DNA from: Muricea muricata
Taxonomy: Eukaryota; Cnidaria; Anthozoa; Malacalcyonacea; Plexauridae
Direction: 5' to 3'
DNA: 64,000 nt
NCBI GenBank assembly: GCA_963855995.1
Contig: OY979718.1
Coordinates: 33,706,559-33,770,558 of the forward strand
The position numbers and the translations under genes are program-made. Shown piece after piece: positions 30,353 to 45,300 of this stretch; position 1 is the stretch's first letter; each line of letters opens with the position of its first letter. The notes beneath the pieces were generated by a model. It saw only the letters and a program-made list of their open reading frames with translations. It was not told the origin of the DNA and did no database searches.

Positions 30353-33300
30353 GTATTTATACGACTTTTTTTGCTGGGAGAAGCCCAGCAATGTGTTTGC
30401 CGGCGAGCAAGAACCACTTCGCTGCTTTATTCGCATTCGTTGAGCACCGCCATGTTGACTGCCCGACGAAACCGTATTATTGTATAGCCAAAAGGAAGGA
30501 AGTGCGTTCTGGCGATTACCGCATGTTGAATTCGAAAATATACCATTTGTAACAGCTTTCCTTTACCGCTTGGGACCATGTGCTCGCGATCATTTTGTTG
30601 AGTAATGGAGTTTAAAGAGCGTGTTTGAGTACATTTGTTTATTTGTTTGTTGACGTCCTACAAATTGGTACATTTCGTATTTGATTTGCAACATTACGTT
30701 CTACTAATTGCCAAATCTCATAAATGTATTGTTTATGCTTTATTTTATGGCAGCTTCCTGCTGTATAATAAAACGCGAAACATACCCATTAACGCTCTTA
30801 TGCTGTAAATAGCGATAAAAGGCATGGCCATATTTAATGTAGTATGGCTTCATGAATAATGGGGCTTCCCCAAAAATATTGCTATTCTAAAAACAATAAT
30901 ATAGTAAACGAATGATTTTCTATGACAATCACCTTTTCCAACACTTTAGTAAGGATTCCCTTAAAATTGCATCAATTCCTGATTTGGGGACATGTCTATG
31001 ATCATGGCAAGTTGTTTTCAAACTTAAAACTTCATATGGTGACCTTTCAGAGTGCAAAGTACTGTTTACTTGGCAAATTTTCAATGCTGCACATGGCAAT
31101 TGCACTGAGATGTAGCAAGGAATTTTAATTAAATATCTGTCTCTCATGGTCAGAACTATTTGTGAAATTATCTGGCCAAAGTAGTCAGTAGTTATAGATC
31201 CGACTGACCCAATTAGTGAGACTGGCAAACAATTAGTGAATGAGAGCTGGTAGAATATTAGGAAATATCAAGGCAGAGTTTTGTGTCATCCTTCTTTTGA
31301 AATGAAGTTGATCAAATTCCCACTTTTGACATACATTGCATACAATGCAATCCAATAAACTTTATTTGAATTCGAATTTTGATAGCTATATATGAGCTAT
31401 ATAATATCTTCAAATATCTTAATTATATAAATTATACTAAATTAACTATAACTACATATATACATTGTCAAGTAAATTACACCTTAGTTGATATAATTAA
31501 TTTTCAAAGTTTATGTCAGATATTGACTTAATAAATTTTCGCAAAGTATCTTGAACCCTGCAGCTATCTGGGAGATTGTTCCAATGTTTAACTGCTTCAT
31601 ATCGAAAAGAATGAAGTCCATACTTTGTGGTCATAACCTTTGGTAAATCAATAATATCAGTCCCACATAACAAGTAGTTTCCACTTCATCTATTTAATAT
31701 TTGTTTTAGGTACTTTGGATATCTTTTAGAATGTATACATTTGTAACACATTGTTAGCATACTAGCCAATCGCTTATTATACAGTGAAACTTGCATAGTT
31801 TCCCATTTTTGACAGAAGCTGCGTGAATTAATGTGACCCACTATCCATAGCATACTAAAGTTAGATTTTGGATACCAAACTGTAAATGTCATGTAACTGA
31901 CTGACTTCTGTGCAAAGGACAATTTTCGTGTGAGACCATTTTTTATTTTGACGTTACAAAATGGAGCTTGGTGGAGAAAACATGATGAGATTTGAATAGG
32001 TGCAAAATTTTCTAGAGAAATGCCAAAGGCAACCACGAAGCAACTCACATAATATATACTTAATAAAAAAACAAACATTTGGGATTGTATTGCCTCTGCC
32101 CCCAATCACCCATGATTACCCATGTTTTCAAGTGTAACATGCAAATTGACCATAATTGTAAATTTATATTGGCCAAATATCATAAATTTCTCTTCTATTG
32201 TTACGGTTACAATGTATAGTCATTCAATCTTACCATTTTATGGAATATTATATGTTTTGCTAGAAGGATATTAAAACTAAATCTTAATATCCTAAAAAAT
32301 CACTCGCTCACTGAACTAAAAACTTGTTTCATAATTGGTTATAATTTTAACTTCCCCCCCCCCCAAAAAAAATTTTTTTGCCAATATGCTGCTAAGAATG
32401 CATTCTCTTCATTGGTATAAAGTGTAAAATATAAAATTCTCTGTCACTATGGCACTTACATGAAGGATTGAAAAAATATAATTTGCTAAAAACTTGTAAT
32501 TTTGTGTTTACTTTGTGCTTATTGCATGTGACTGAATTGTAACATAAGGTTCCATTAAAACAACCATTCAAATTTGTCAATGCCCCAAATGTTATTTCAT
32601 GAATCCGGTATAATATGTTCACCCAGACAATTACCCTAGCTTGGAGTTTTGATATTTCAAACATGCACATATGAACTATTTCAGCAACTCTTAATGGCAT
32701 CTGCAACTAAAGTGGAATTGAGAATTGAAAAGAATCTTTAATGCTATTCAAGGTTTACTACCAATTATTGTTCACTGTTTAGACTTAATACATTAGCCAA
32801 AAAAGAAACAGAACTGTCTTGGGGTGCATAGCAGGCTCCATAAATTTGTATAGTTGTAAGACATTTCAATGGCATCTGCCTTGTTCCAATAACTGTGAAT
32901 AATAATGCATTGAGATGGCAGGTTTTTACTGATATGATAATTAAGTTGACATTACTGCCTGAGCCAGTCAATAAATAGAAGCTGCTTCATTTAATATATA
33001 ATTTTTATTTAAATATTTGGGCTTTTCATTATTTCCCTCTTAAACTTTGAAGCATTGTGCCTGTTCACTTTTTTGCAATTACATCTAAAGGCCTATCTAC
33101 ACGATACGATTTGTCGCATACAATTCTTACTCTAGCGTATGGAAATGAGCGCTGATGTCAGATTTTTACTCATTCATTGATGGCGAAATTTAAAATTTGA
33201 CGTATTTACACTTATATAATGCATCAAATCAGTCAATCAGTTCTGTTTATTCACCTTTCATTTAATTATTTACATTGATTAATATAACAAGGTACAGGTA

Positions 33301-36300
33301 AAGTTATGCTTCAAAAGAATGTCAAATTGAAAGGGAAGGGAGTGACGAGACGACCTCAAGAAGTCAAAGACTTCTATTAAGAGGCCATCTCGTTGTAATT
33401 TTAAAAATATTGTTTTTGATTGTTCAATAATGAAGCTCCTATGGGATGTACATAATTATACTAATTATTTTCAATCGGAGATTCCTTTAAATTGCGTTTA
33501 AAGGACGAAATGGTGTTTATTCCTGTAATTAATGGAGGATCGTAAATTGTTTTGTGTTTGGCGAGTATATAACATTTTCCGTGTTGGTATACAGTTATAT
33601 CAACACGAGTGGAATTGGGAAAACGAGAAATTCCATACAATTTCGAATTTTCCCAACTTCCACGAGTGTTGATACAACTGTATATTAACACGGAAAAAAT
33701 GTTTTATATTTGTTTTATAATATAGCAATGTCAAAAGCCCGAAGGATACGAAAAATTTCCCTGTTACTCGTATTGGATTTCCTTTTTGCCATAAATTGTT
33801 TATATAGTTTATTCTTTTTTCTAGTAGGCACTAAAAGTGCTTTATTTTTGTCATCCATCGTGGCATTTGCGGTTTATATTACTTTCTACATGTATTAACA
33901 ACCATAGCTGCAAAACTAAGGTCGTACATTCTTAGAAATTCATTTAAAAAATTCTACATAATATTCGGGTCATGGTCAGAATAGTTTAACTAATCCACAT
34001 TGGTGAGGTGAGTACGAAATGTAGCCATATTATTTTCACTGTAGTCACGTGTAATTTAAAATGCATTTACATTGATAAAAAAAAACATTTATTGACTATT
34101 TAATAAAAATCAGATAATTAGTTAAAACTATCATGGACAAGAGTTCTGCAAATGAATGATGAAAGGAATTGAATTTATGAAAAGTAACCATTTTAGTTAA
34201 TAAAGATATAAAAACGTGACAGAAAACCGTTTTACGATTGATATAATTATTCTAGTCTTATGTAAAGTATTAAGTTTCATGTTACAATGGGTTATATTAT
34301 AGGATGGCTAAAAATGTATCAGCACATTGTCACGTGTTTTGGCCTCCCTCAATGAAGTTTTTCATGTTTTCATTTATGTATATATATTCATACAGGATCA
34401 CTATGTCACTGAAGGTCAATATCATCGGGTATAATTATCAACATTATAATCACTTACAAAGAAATACATCAGCCATCATCATCCTTCGCCCCCTTCTCAG
34501 GATAAACTGGGGAAAATTAATAAGAAATTATTATTTATGGCGAAAGTGGTAGTTAACTTCTAATTTGTGTGCTGAACCTAAAACTGGGTATGGTTTAATT
34601 GAAGCTTTTTTTCTAATAAGTCATATTGATAACATGCACTGTGATATGTATAAATAACAAGAAATGCATTCTGAAAATAAAGTTGGCGACAAAACTAACG
34701 CCTTGTTCAATCAAGCCAAAATGTTGGTCCATCATCGTGACACATCGGCTTGTTGTAATCACATTTAAACTGAAGCCAACATCTTCTTCCAAAACCATGC
34801 AACATCTTCCAACACAGTGTTCAAGCGAGCCCAAATTTTTGCATCCAACATTGTTGGACGATGTAATTTGACCAACATGTTGGCCTCGTTTGAACAAGGT
34901 TTAACAAGGAAAGTATCTTCAGTTTACCTATTGGATTATATTTCCTTGTGGCAAAGGGAGATTAAAAAACAAAGTCGATGTCATCATAATTTATAAATAC
35001 ATATGTAAATCATATAAGTCAGCCAGTGAATATTTTGAACCCTGCGTATAGTACGTTCTGGTGACAATATAAACAAAAGAATAATTTATAATATTTCCGC
35101 CATCCACGACAACAAAGGACTTTTTATGTTTGCACATAAGTTTATCACATGTATATGTGTTCCATGGCTATTTTGTGCGCAATATCTATACCTCGTGATA
35201 TTTGCAAGCTAGCTTTGAAAGTACTTATAACATGTACTGGGAAAATTGATGAGTGTTTGCAACTGAGTACTATGTCCACTATTCGTCAAATTCAGTGCAT
35301 ACTTCATCAAATGAGTCTGAAACACAAAGAGCTCACGGTATATCGGATTAAATTCGATTTTTTAAGTTAGAAAGTGAGTTGCATTGAATATGCACCCTGG
35401 ACTATATTCGTGTTTGTACTTTCTTTTCGACCACATGTCTGAAGAAATTTTCCGTTGGCATTACCGGCGTGCAAGTACAAACACGTTTAAACTCGTATAA
35501 TTATAATGCTAGCATTACCGATCCTGACCCAAAACTATCAAGAAAAAATATCATTTTAATGCATAAAATTCATTCTTAATGCAAATGGCTTCAAATTTAT
35601 AACAATGATTGCCGAGTAATGCAGATATCTTTTGCATTTACTATTATGCATTAATAGATTTTTACTTTTAGGTCAATCGTTTATTTAATTTAGTTGTGTA
35701 CAATGCAAGATTTGACTTCTCCGGCCGTTGCATGTGATGAAAACAACAAACCGTAAAAGGACAAAAATGTGGGCGTCGTAGCCGAACTAGCCAAAAAACA
35801 AAGCCGTCCATTGCAAGTCCAATATCTTCAAGTGGTAAAACAGGAAGTGTATCGTTTTAGAATCAAGAAAAATCCTTATTTTAGACTTCTTACGCATGCC
35901 TTCATTTCACATGCATAAAGGATGGACATATTGTTATATTGTATTCCGTTCGCAAATGAGTCTAAAACATTCATTCCTTGCGCACTCAGGAGGAAGAACT
36001 GGTTTTCTTTATCTGCATACGAGTTCTCTACATAGACAAGTTGACTTAGCCGTTTCTGCTCGTTTCTGAATCCTTTCTAAACAAAGTCTTGGAATAATCT
36101 GAGCGATGATTCCGAGTGAGTCGTGCGTTAATTATAAAGAACTTGAATTGCTAACGAATTGGTGCAATTTTGTGAAATGCAGAACCTTAACGCATATAAA
36201 GTAAGTGAAATGAACACGGAACTTTTTTATTGTTGAACAAATTCAGTTGATATGCATTGTAGATTTTTTTCTGCGACCTCAGCTTGAAATATTTACCGTA

Positions 36301-39300
36301 GCGTTTTTAAATTAATCGCTTTAATAATCATGGATATGATCTTATAGGTTTATCATGTGATTAATTATCCACTGCCACATCAGAATACCAGTAATATAAA
36401 TCACAACACCTGCTTCACTGTCGAATTATGACCAGGATGGTCAAATTAATGCAGCTATGTTTATATGTACAATTTACATAATTTGTGCAACAAAAAATAA
36501 GTACACGAGGGTAGTCGATTCGTTTTCAATTTCAAGATGTAGCCATGGGCATAACTTAAAACCATACGGACTCGTCCTAAAGTAATATACATTTAAATAT
36601 GAGTCAGTAAATAAATAAATATCCTATAAATAAATATAAATATCCTATAAATAGTTGGACATTTACCCAGTATCAGACAACGACTTAAATGTAGGCCAGC
36701 GTGTCAAACTTTTGTTCAACTTCCAATTTTGATAGCAGGAAATAACTACCGTGAAAATGCTGAATGAGCACTTCTTTGATCGTTTTTGGAAGTGCTGTCA
36801 ATTTCCGTTCCTGGTGTATGTTTTGCACTTTTCATGCACCAGAAATGCTATTTTTATTAGTTCCTGTTGGTTGATAGCTAATTTCATTTTTGATTGGATT
36901 AACTCTAGTTATTATGGCGGTATCCCGATGCACCATCACTCGAAACAACCGTTAGTGAATTTAAACTTGTAAACTTTGTTATGACATTTGAATACAGTTA
37001 ATTAACTTCTTTTTGGTAATGCTGCGTTCCACGCAATTATCCTGATATAACACCAGCATTACCCAGCTTCGTACGCAGGCGCTTTTTAGTTCAATAAAAA
37101 TGTCATTTGTGTTAATCCAGTGTCATATATGCTAATCAGTTACAGATTGAGCGCGCAAGGGTGCTTGGAGAAACGCCTGGGTACGAGGCTGAGCATTACC
37201 AGGACAATTCACGGACTAGTTTATTCAGAAATTGAACGGTTTCTAAAATTCATCGAGACAGTGATGTTTGTGCTGGGTGTTACTTAATTTGAGTTCTTAT
37301 CCACGCCGCGAGCAAGCTGAAAAATATGCCTTTACCACGGTGGGACTCAAACGTAGGACGATGGCGCACTAGACCCGCTCAACAGGTGTGACCGTTAATA
37401 TCCTGTCTGTATGGCTGTGAGATTACGTTGATATAGAAAGAACTAGACTACACTACACTTAGGGATTGGTGGGAACTCTGTTAAATTTCACCTTTGCTAT
37501 TCTGGAGGGTGGGTTCTCAAACACTTTTACCATTGCGCTAACCAGCATACGTTTAACCGGCGCATTTCAACGCAGATTGCAGACTCACCTCTTCAAGCAA
37601 TTTTCTTTCCTTTTAATTTTCAGCAAACCTGCAATCGAAAATCTTGGCGCACGTCCTGACGATATATTAGATGAAATACTGAAGAAAAAGACAAAAGGAA
37701 ATAAAATGGCCTCAATGAGTCGAACCCAGCAGAAGCTCGCGCTTCAACGCGAGCACTTGCTCAAGCAAGAGCAAAAGAAAAAGGAACAGGAAAGACTGCG
37801 GCAACTTGAACAAACGGCAGAAGCGTCAATTCCATTTACGAGACCTACAGAGACTCTTCCTCAGCACTTGCCACCCGCTGTGTTAAAGGTAAGTTCATGT
37901 GCGAATAAACTTATTTAAATTCGATTGTACGTCCTCTCTGGCAAGAAAGAAAATTCCACTCTCAGCCATTGTGATTATATTAGATCATGTAGGTCTTGTA
38001 GCCAATTTCATAAAAGACTAATATGAATATACGAATATGAGCTCCCTCCACTTGTCATCGAGTATCTAGCGCCGCTGGTAAGAAGTAATATGGGAAAACA
38101 GTAAAAGAACTCTCGTAGGAATACGACAATGAAAATTTTTAGGTAACTTTGTCATTTTTTTGTTTTTATGTCGACACAGTTCCAAACAAAGCTGGAAAAT
38201 CCCACGTCGTATTACGTTTATAAAACCCAAGAGCGACAGTTGAAGGAGTACATCAAACAACATGGCTCTGGTTCACCGCAAGCGTTTACACCGCCTACTT
38301 CTCAGGCCACATTAAATGCCATCAATAATATGTCTTCGTTGCCACATATTGCCGATGGCCTTGGCATAACGGGGGCAATGAAACCCCCTGATAGCCCTAT
38401 GTCCGCAGCCAGTTCAACTGAGCCATCGGAGGTAAGTAATTTCGAAAATTGGTAAAGTATTACTGTATATTGAACGATAAGATTTGCTGGGAAGGTTTAC
38501 GGGTGCCACATTTCATGTTGGTGCAGAAAAATGTTGGAGACAGATGAAATGCACATTATACAGTGCAGTAGTTTGAGTAGTTTGAAATGCAGTATCTCAA
38601 TTTGCATGTACAGTACTTATCATGTTTGATCTTTTCATTATTGCATGAATGATTACACATATTTTCGTGTTGGCAGTGTATGTAGTGAAAAGCACATTTA
38701 TAGAATATAGTTTCTTTCACTACCTGCGACAATAAAAAAAAAAGAAATCGACGTGGAGAACTTTTAAAATAGTGCTGACTTCCGTTGTAGGACCCTCTTC
38801 GAAACGTGAAATCCTGTTATGTATGTAAACATTTTATTTTTTGTTATTCAGGTGGATGATATACTTGATGATATTATCAGGTGAGAAACTTTGGTGCATG
38901 AGCAATTTGTATTTTTCGACAAAGGGTCTTCCCTTGAAGCGTCGTAGAAAACATCGATATGTCCTTTTGTGTGCTGGTAGGTGGAATGCCTCGTAAAAGT
39001 AAGGGGCTTGTCGTGAAACTGATAGCAGATATGTTCTTATCTTCTAGCCTTGAAGGTGAGAGTGCCGTGGCGAATCCAATCGGACTTGATAATAGCTTTG
39101 ATTTTTTGGGCTTTTCTGGCGTCAATGCAACCATGCCGGTAAGTACGCAAAACCTATAATTCAGCATGTGAAAAACTCGAGAATGTTTTGTTCGAGGATA
39201 GTACATGTGTGTGTAACATGTAATCGTTTTAGACTTTATTATTTTATATGCAGGCATATTTACCTGGGGGAGCGAGACATTGCGGCCCAAATCTTTAAAA

Positions 39301-42300
39301 AGCTTAATTTTAGCTGGGGCTCCTCTCTCAGATCCTAACTAAAAGTTGCCATGAAATAAGATCATATAGAAAATCCTTGGCAATTGGGGGGGGGGGGGGA
39401 GGGGATTTACGCACAACTTTCAAAACACAAATGTCCATTGATAATATTTGATGCCATTGTATTTTTTATGTTTTTTTGCAGTTGGCAGCTTCGGCGAGTA
39501 TATCCGACATATATAGCAACAGAGCCGTACCTGGTGGCGCTGACGTGGTATTGTTTTTTTATATTATGATATTAAAATAAGTTTGTCTCAATAAGCACAT
39601 GCTCAAAATATGCTGCTAATGAATATGTTATGAGAACTAAGAAGTGTCATAGCCATCATCATAATTTCGGTATTGTATAGTAACCATGACTATTGGAAAT
39701 AGCGAACTTAGCGGATGCTATTTACAATCCAAGCTTGGGGAAAACAAGCTGAAATTTACTTTCATGTGAACGAAAATTAGTTCATTAGATAATTCAATGG
39801 ACCTTTCCCCTTTAAGACAAAATTTTGAAAAAATCGAAATAGGCAAAAATATCACCATAGCTTGAAAGAGCATCCCAAGTTTACTAAAGTTGCGAAGTTT
39901 GATTGTGAAATGTTGTAAACTGTAGAAAATATAGCCTTGCAAATTTGGCAAATTTTGTATACATTTGTATTACGCGTAGGAAAATGATAATCAAAAGTAT
40001 CAACTGATTATCACTTTTCCGCCCGTAATACAAATATATACAAAATTTGCCAACTTCGCAAGGCTATATTTTCTACATTTTTCAACATTTCACAGCCGAA
40101 CTTTGCAATCTTACTTAACTTAGGATGCTCTTTCAAGTTGTGGTGATATTTTTGCCTATTTTGAATTTTCTTAAAATTTCATGTAAAAGGGGAAAGGTCC
40201 ATTAGTTATCTCCTACTGTTAAATCCACAGCAACTGGGTAACGATAGTGAGCATACACTTTCGGAGAAATTTTTTATAGGGATTTCTAAGTAACAACGAC
40301 AAAAATATAGTAAAGTTTTTTCTTTTTAATTCAATACAGTGTTGTTAGAAAATGTGTTTTTGAAGGTGTTGATACCGAATTTTCTTAGATTTTTCTAAAT
40401 TTGAGTAAATATCCAGTCGGTAATCAGCCAAAAAAAAATCGTGTAAATCTGAATCATGGAAATCAAGACTCATGCAACCAAAACAAATTTTAACGATCAA
40501 TTTTTAAGACGCGTGTATTTTGTTGTATTTGTAGTCCTTGCCAAATGCTGTCTCCTCGTCATGCCCCTCGAAGATAAAGCAAGAGCCGGATGAGGGTGAG
40601 TGTCTAGTGTATTTTGTGTAATGTATCTTGGTCAAGCGGCGAAAAAGAATTGTATAGTTAGCCCTGCGAGGCTCAAACTTGATGGCTGTGCTTGAAGCTT
40701 GCATGCATGTAAACTGAAAAAAGCGTAGGGCACCGAACACTAATTGAGTGCCTGCTAATTTGTTCAAACTTAACTGCTCGAAAATTTTCATGTATAAAGC
40801 ATACAAGATTGTCAGCCGATCAAGAAAAAACTACAACAATCGGCCACGAAACAGGAAATAAGTCAAACCACACAATAAACACTCAGGATTTTAGTTAGCT
40901 TCAGGCGCTTGCAGGTAGCGCCAGGGATCCTAACTTTTGACGCGCATGCATTATCAAAGCCTGCTTCCTTTGCTTTATGGGTCTTAGATCGAGGTAAACA
41001 ACCTCTTTTCCAGATTTTTTATCGTATTACAAGACGTCTTGGACCATTTGCGTCTGCTATTTTCTTCACGTCAGGGTAAAATGGCGACAAACAAGAGGTG
41101 TTTGAATAAAAATAGCGTGACCAAAATACGCAACATTTGATTGATTTAATTGTTAAATTTATTTAATTGTTAAATTTATTTAATTGTTAAATTTATTTAA
41201 TTTAAAATTTATTTTATTGTAGCAAATGCACTGAAGAAACTAGAGCTTACCAAATTTCGAGAACTTTCTAAATTTAGCTCCTGCATGTCAGAATAATCTA
41301 GTGCACTATCCTACATTTCTTCACGTTTACCTTGCGTTTGACTGTATTAAACTCTCAACTGCGTAACTCATTTACATTCGTCTCAAGGCATACTGCGGCT
41401 CTATGGTGAAATTTTAGCCATCACCAATGATCGCGTGAACTTCAATGTGGAAGGACAACAAGCATACGGAGTTTAGAGCACATGCATGGCGAGAACCGAA
41501 GCCTTAACACCGCTGACTAACTTTTTCATTTCGGTTTTGCATTTCCTTTGTTAGGATGCATCTGGTTTCAAATTTGCGCATTCGGCATTTGCACATGGTT
41601 CGCCTCAATATATTAATGTTAATATTTTGCGACGTTACGCACATATCGTCGCGCTTTATAGTACTGCACTGCGAGAAACACTTTCTTATTTCAAAAGGAT
41701 GTCTTGTTTTAAGTACAGTACAAACCAACATAAGGTGAGCACAGAGAACTCCTGCGTATACAAAGTCAGGGCTATTTCTGACTCGTTAGAGCATCTTGGT
41801 AATGATGGGGAATTGCACATCATGTCTATTACGAAAATGTTTCTTAAATAGTTTAAAGGACGAGGGATACCGTTACAGAACGGAAACTATCTTGAAGTAA
41901 ATGTTTGAATGAAAACAACTTTGTATAAAAACTTAAAATTAGACAATGCAACGCTCATGCGCAGCGTCCTGGATCGGCCCTGAGATAGCGCCTTACTCTG
42001 TTAATCTATCGAAGCTCGTTGGAATTTATCGTTAAAGGTGCAAACGTAAGACAAAATTTCTTGTTGCTTAGTGCTCTTACGGATCTGACGTAGCTCTCAC
42101 CTTCAAACAGCCTTATACCGGTACAGGTATGCGACCTGCTCGTGTACATCTGTGATAAATGTTTATATGTTTTTAGGCTGCAGCCAAAAGTACGATCCGA
42201 TATCGTATTTGAAAGATCGTCAAAAGAAGGACAATCATAATATGAGTAAGTTGTCTTACTTGATGCTTGGGAAAACAGTCATCCTTGTTCGCTTTGTGGA

Positions 42301-45300
42301 TTTGTGTACTTGCAGATCACGTGCACAACTATTTATGACCACCTATACTATTTGTTTAATTTATGTTTTAGTTTATATTTAGTTTTATAGTTTATATTTT
42401 TTACTAATTTAAAACTTCTGTCTATTTTTTTAAGTTGAAAGACGACGGCGGTTTAATATCAATGACCGCATAAAAGAACTGGGAACATTAATCCCAAAAC
42501 AAGATTCGTGAGTTGACATTTGAGTTATTTTATGTACATGTATTCGTATGAATTGCCGCTAACATATCGCAGAATTTACATTGCTGAAGAAAAAATTAAT
42601 GTTATACTTGCTACATATTAAGGACGTTGGAAAAATGAAACTGTTTTAAGTTTTGTGTGTAGGCAGCTGGTTTTGTTTAGTAATGTCGTCCATGTTTTAC
42701 AACGTTTTCTACAGGTCATATTAACGTGTTACAAACATTCAGATTTGGGATGCATGCTCAAATTTTGATCGTACTTCTCTTTTCATATGCATCAAAATGA
42801 GTAAGGCCGGCTCACACGGTGCAACGTGTCGCATGCAATGGACAATTTGCATGTTAGACTAACTTTCAGTCTAGCCAAGACAAACAAAATCTTTTACCAC
42901 AGTTAAAAAGAGCATTCTAAAATTAGAAGAATTGCCAAGTTTGATGGCGAAATGTTGTAAAGCATGGAAAATATGGCGTCGCAAAGTTTGCAAATTTGTA
43001 TACATTTGTATTACGCGAGGAAAAAGTTACCACTTTTCAGCTAAAATTGTATCAAAAGTGGTAACTTGTTCCTCGCGTAATAGAAATGTATACAAATTTG
43101 CAAACTTTGCGAGGCCATATTTTCCATGTTTTACTACATTTCGCCACCAAACTTGGCAATTCTACTAATTTAAGGATGCTCTAGATCTTTTTAACTGTGG
43201 TAAAAGATTTTGTTCGTCTTGCCTAGATTGAAAGTTAGTCTAACATGCAAATCGTCTAATTTTGGCGTATGTAATTGAGTGAATGTTTGTAACTGACAAG
43301 CAGAAATAGTGGCGCTAGCAGTCGTTTTTGTATTCTAGAATCACAATGCAACATGTCGCATCGTATGAACGGGCCTTAAGCCTGTTTTCCACTTCAATCG
43401 TACCGTAGCGAAACGCAGCGTATTTCATTGTTTTGTGAACACTCAGGCAAAACAAATGATATAGACACAAAAGGATACGCTACTTTTCACTACGATACGT
43501 GGAATTGGAAAACGGGCTTTAAATCGCATTTGAAATCGTGATTCCTCACGATTATAAAATCGTGCAAATGAATGGGGCTTATCAGGAACCGCAAAACTGC
43601 AACCGCCCCCCCCCCACACACACACACACACTTTTTTAATCCCCTTTAAATTACGCTGTGTGGTTCCTGTTTTTGTGAATCTGATTGTAATTATTCAGGG
43701 AGATGAAACAGAATAAAGGAACCATTTTGAAGGGTACAGTGGATTATATCAGATATTTGAAGAAAGATAACGATCGACTCAAAGCTAATCAAGAAAAGTC
43801 TCAAAAGATAGAACAACTAAACTCAAAGCTTTTGTTGAGAATACAAGTAAGTATATGCATTGTGTGTATGTGTACTCAAATAAGTTCTGTTCGAGCAGCT
43901 TAATATACTTAATTGGAGCAAGTGGCTATGCAACAATCGTGTGCACTAGAATTTTTCAGTACTGCGTTGTTGTACTGCCTTGCTGTAATTATAGTTGACC
44001 GAACAGCAATGAAACTGAAATTGAGCGCGTGCCTGTCAATACGCGATTTTTGCGATTCCTTGCTGAAAGTCCACATATAATTTCACATGTGAAATTTAAT
44101 TTGGAATTGGGAAACTTACATGTTTAAATGATCATTTTACATGTTAAATTTATAAATGTCATACGTGCAATTAATTACATGGCATTGCACATATCTGCTC
44201 GTATGTGAAATTAGTGTTGTATATGTAAAAGTAAATTTCACATGTGAAAGAGTTGTTTCGGGTGTGGAATTGGAAGACTTGACACGTAAAAAGTCAGTTT
44301 TACATGTGAAATCAAATGAGAAATCTTCGAAAGGGATTATTTTGTTAACATTTATATTTATATATAACAGTATATTTTGCGCTTCTTTATCTTTTCTTTG
44401 AAATTTGCTATACAACGATTAGATAAGCTCTAAAACTTTGAGCTCAGTAAATAAGTAATAAGTGTCGATCGTTACAGTCGCCTCTGGTCAACCATGTAAC
44501 ATTTTGAAGTTAGAGCTTTTCCATGCATAAAAACACACCGACCTTGACACAAGTTGTGAACAGCTTAGCTTAACTCTTGTCCACGAAATAGGACAAGGTA
44601 TACAAGCGCAATTTTTTGTGTGTAAAAAATGAACTCGTTTGTGGAGTCGAGAGCTGTAAAAATGTTTGATAGTTAGCGCTGATCTTGGTTAAAAATTTAA
44701 TCTACTGTTTAGTTTTTGTATTTCTACTCCTCCGTTTATTTCAAAACTTCAGAAACCAAATGAAATTTCTGGAAAAATGTTTCCAGAGTTTATAAACAAC
44801 TCGCTGGGAATTTTCTATTGAATTTTACATTTACCCATGCAGGGGCAAGTTAATTGTCTTTTGAACAACCGGCGCCAGGTCCGTAGGGGCGATGTCCTGT
44901 CTAGCACCTTGTCAAACACCATGCATGTAGCAAATCATTACACAACACCAAGAAAATTTGGATCATTACATGCAATGTCTTGTTGTCTAATTTCAACTTC
45001 AATAAACGCTCAACATTGTTTGTACTACCCTATTCCTGTAACCAAACATTCCTCTTTCCGTTGCCCCACATTTGAATATTTTTCTCTGATCGCACTGTAT
45101 ACCGTTAAAGTATATGTTATATCGTTCTTTATAGGAATTGGAGATGCACTGTCGGGCGCATAACGTTCCAGTGACGCCTTTAACCAATGATACATCAACG
45201 GCAACATTGTCCGCATTACTTGTCGGTAAGGCAGCGAAGCCGCACCTAACCATAAAAGCCGAAAAGTATTATGGCGACGACAGCACCTCGTGTTCAATGA

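Larger units (their letters stand above)
42177..43846 (+). other. MITF: MITF exons encoding the bHLH-Zip domain
   Basis: Three exons (42177-42245, 42435-42507 and 43699-43846) encode KDRQKKDNHNMIERRRRFNI, NDRIKELGTLIPKQD, then a loop with SEMKQNKGTILKGTVDYIRY and a zipper with LKKDNDRL ... IEQLNSKLLLRIQ. The DNA-contacting His312, Glu316 and Arg residues are all present, so E-box binding should be retained. The 15-codon-scale splits (M|I after the first exon, D|S after the second) keep the positions known for vertebrate MITF as far as I can tell from memory. The last intron before 43699 is enlarged by three MITEs. Confidence 0.93.

Noticed and set aside
37466..37623. Upstream extension of the second MITF exon to an ATG at 37466
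   Set aside because: A splice acceptor (ttttaattttcag) lies at 37623 and the phase fits the exon at 30240-30352, so 37466-37623 is read-through intron.
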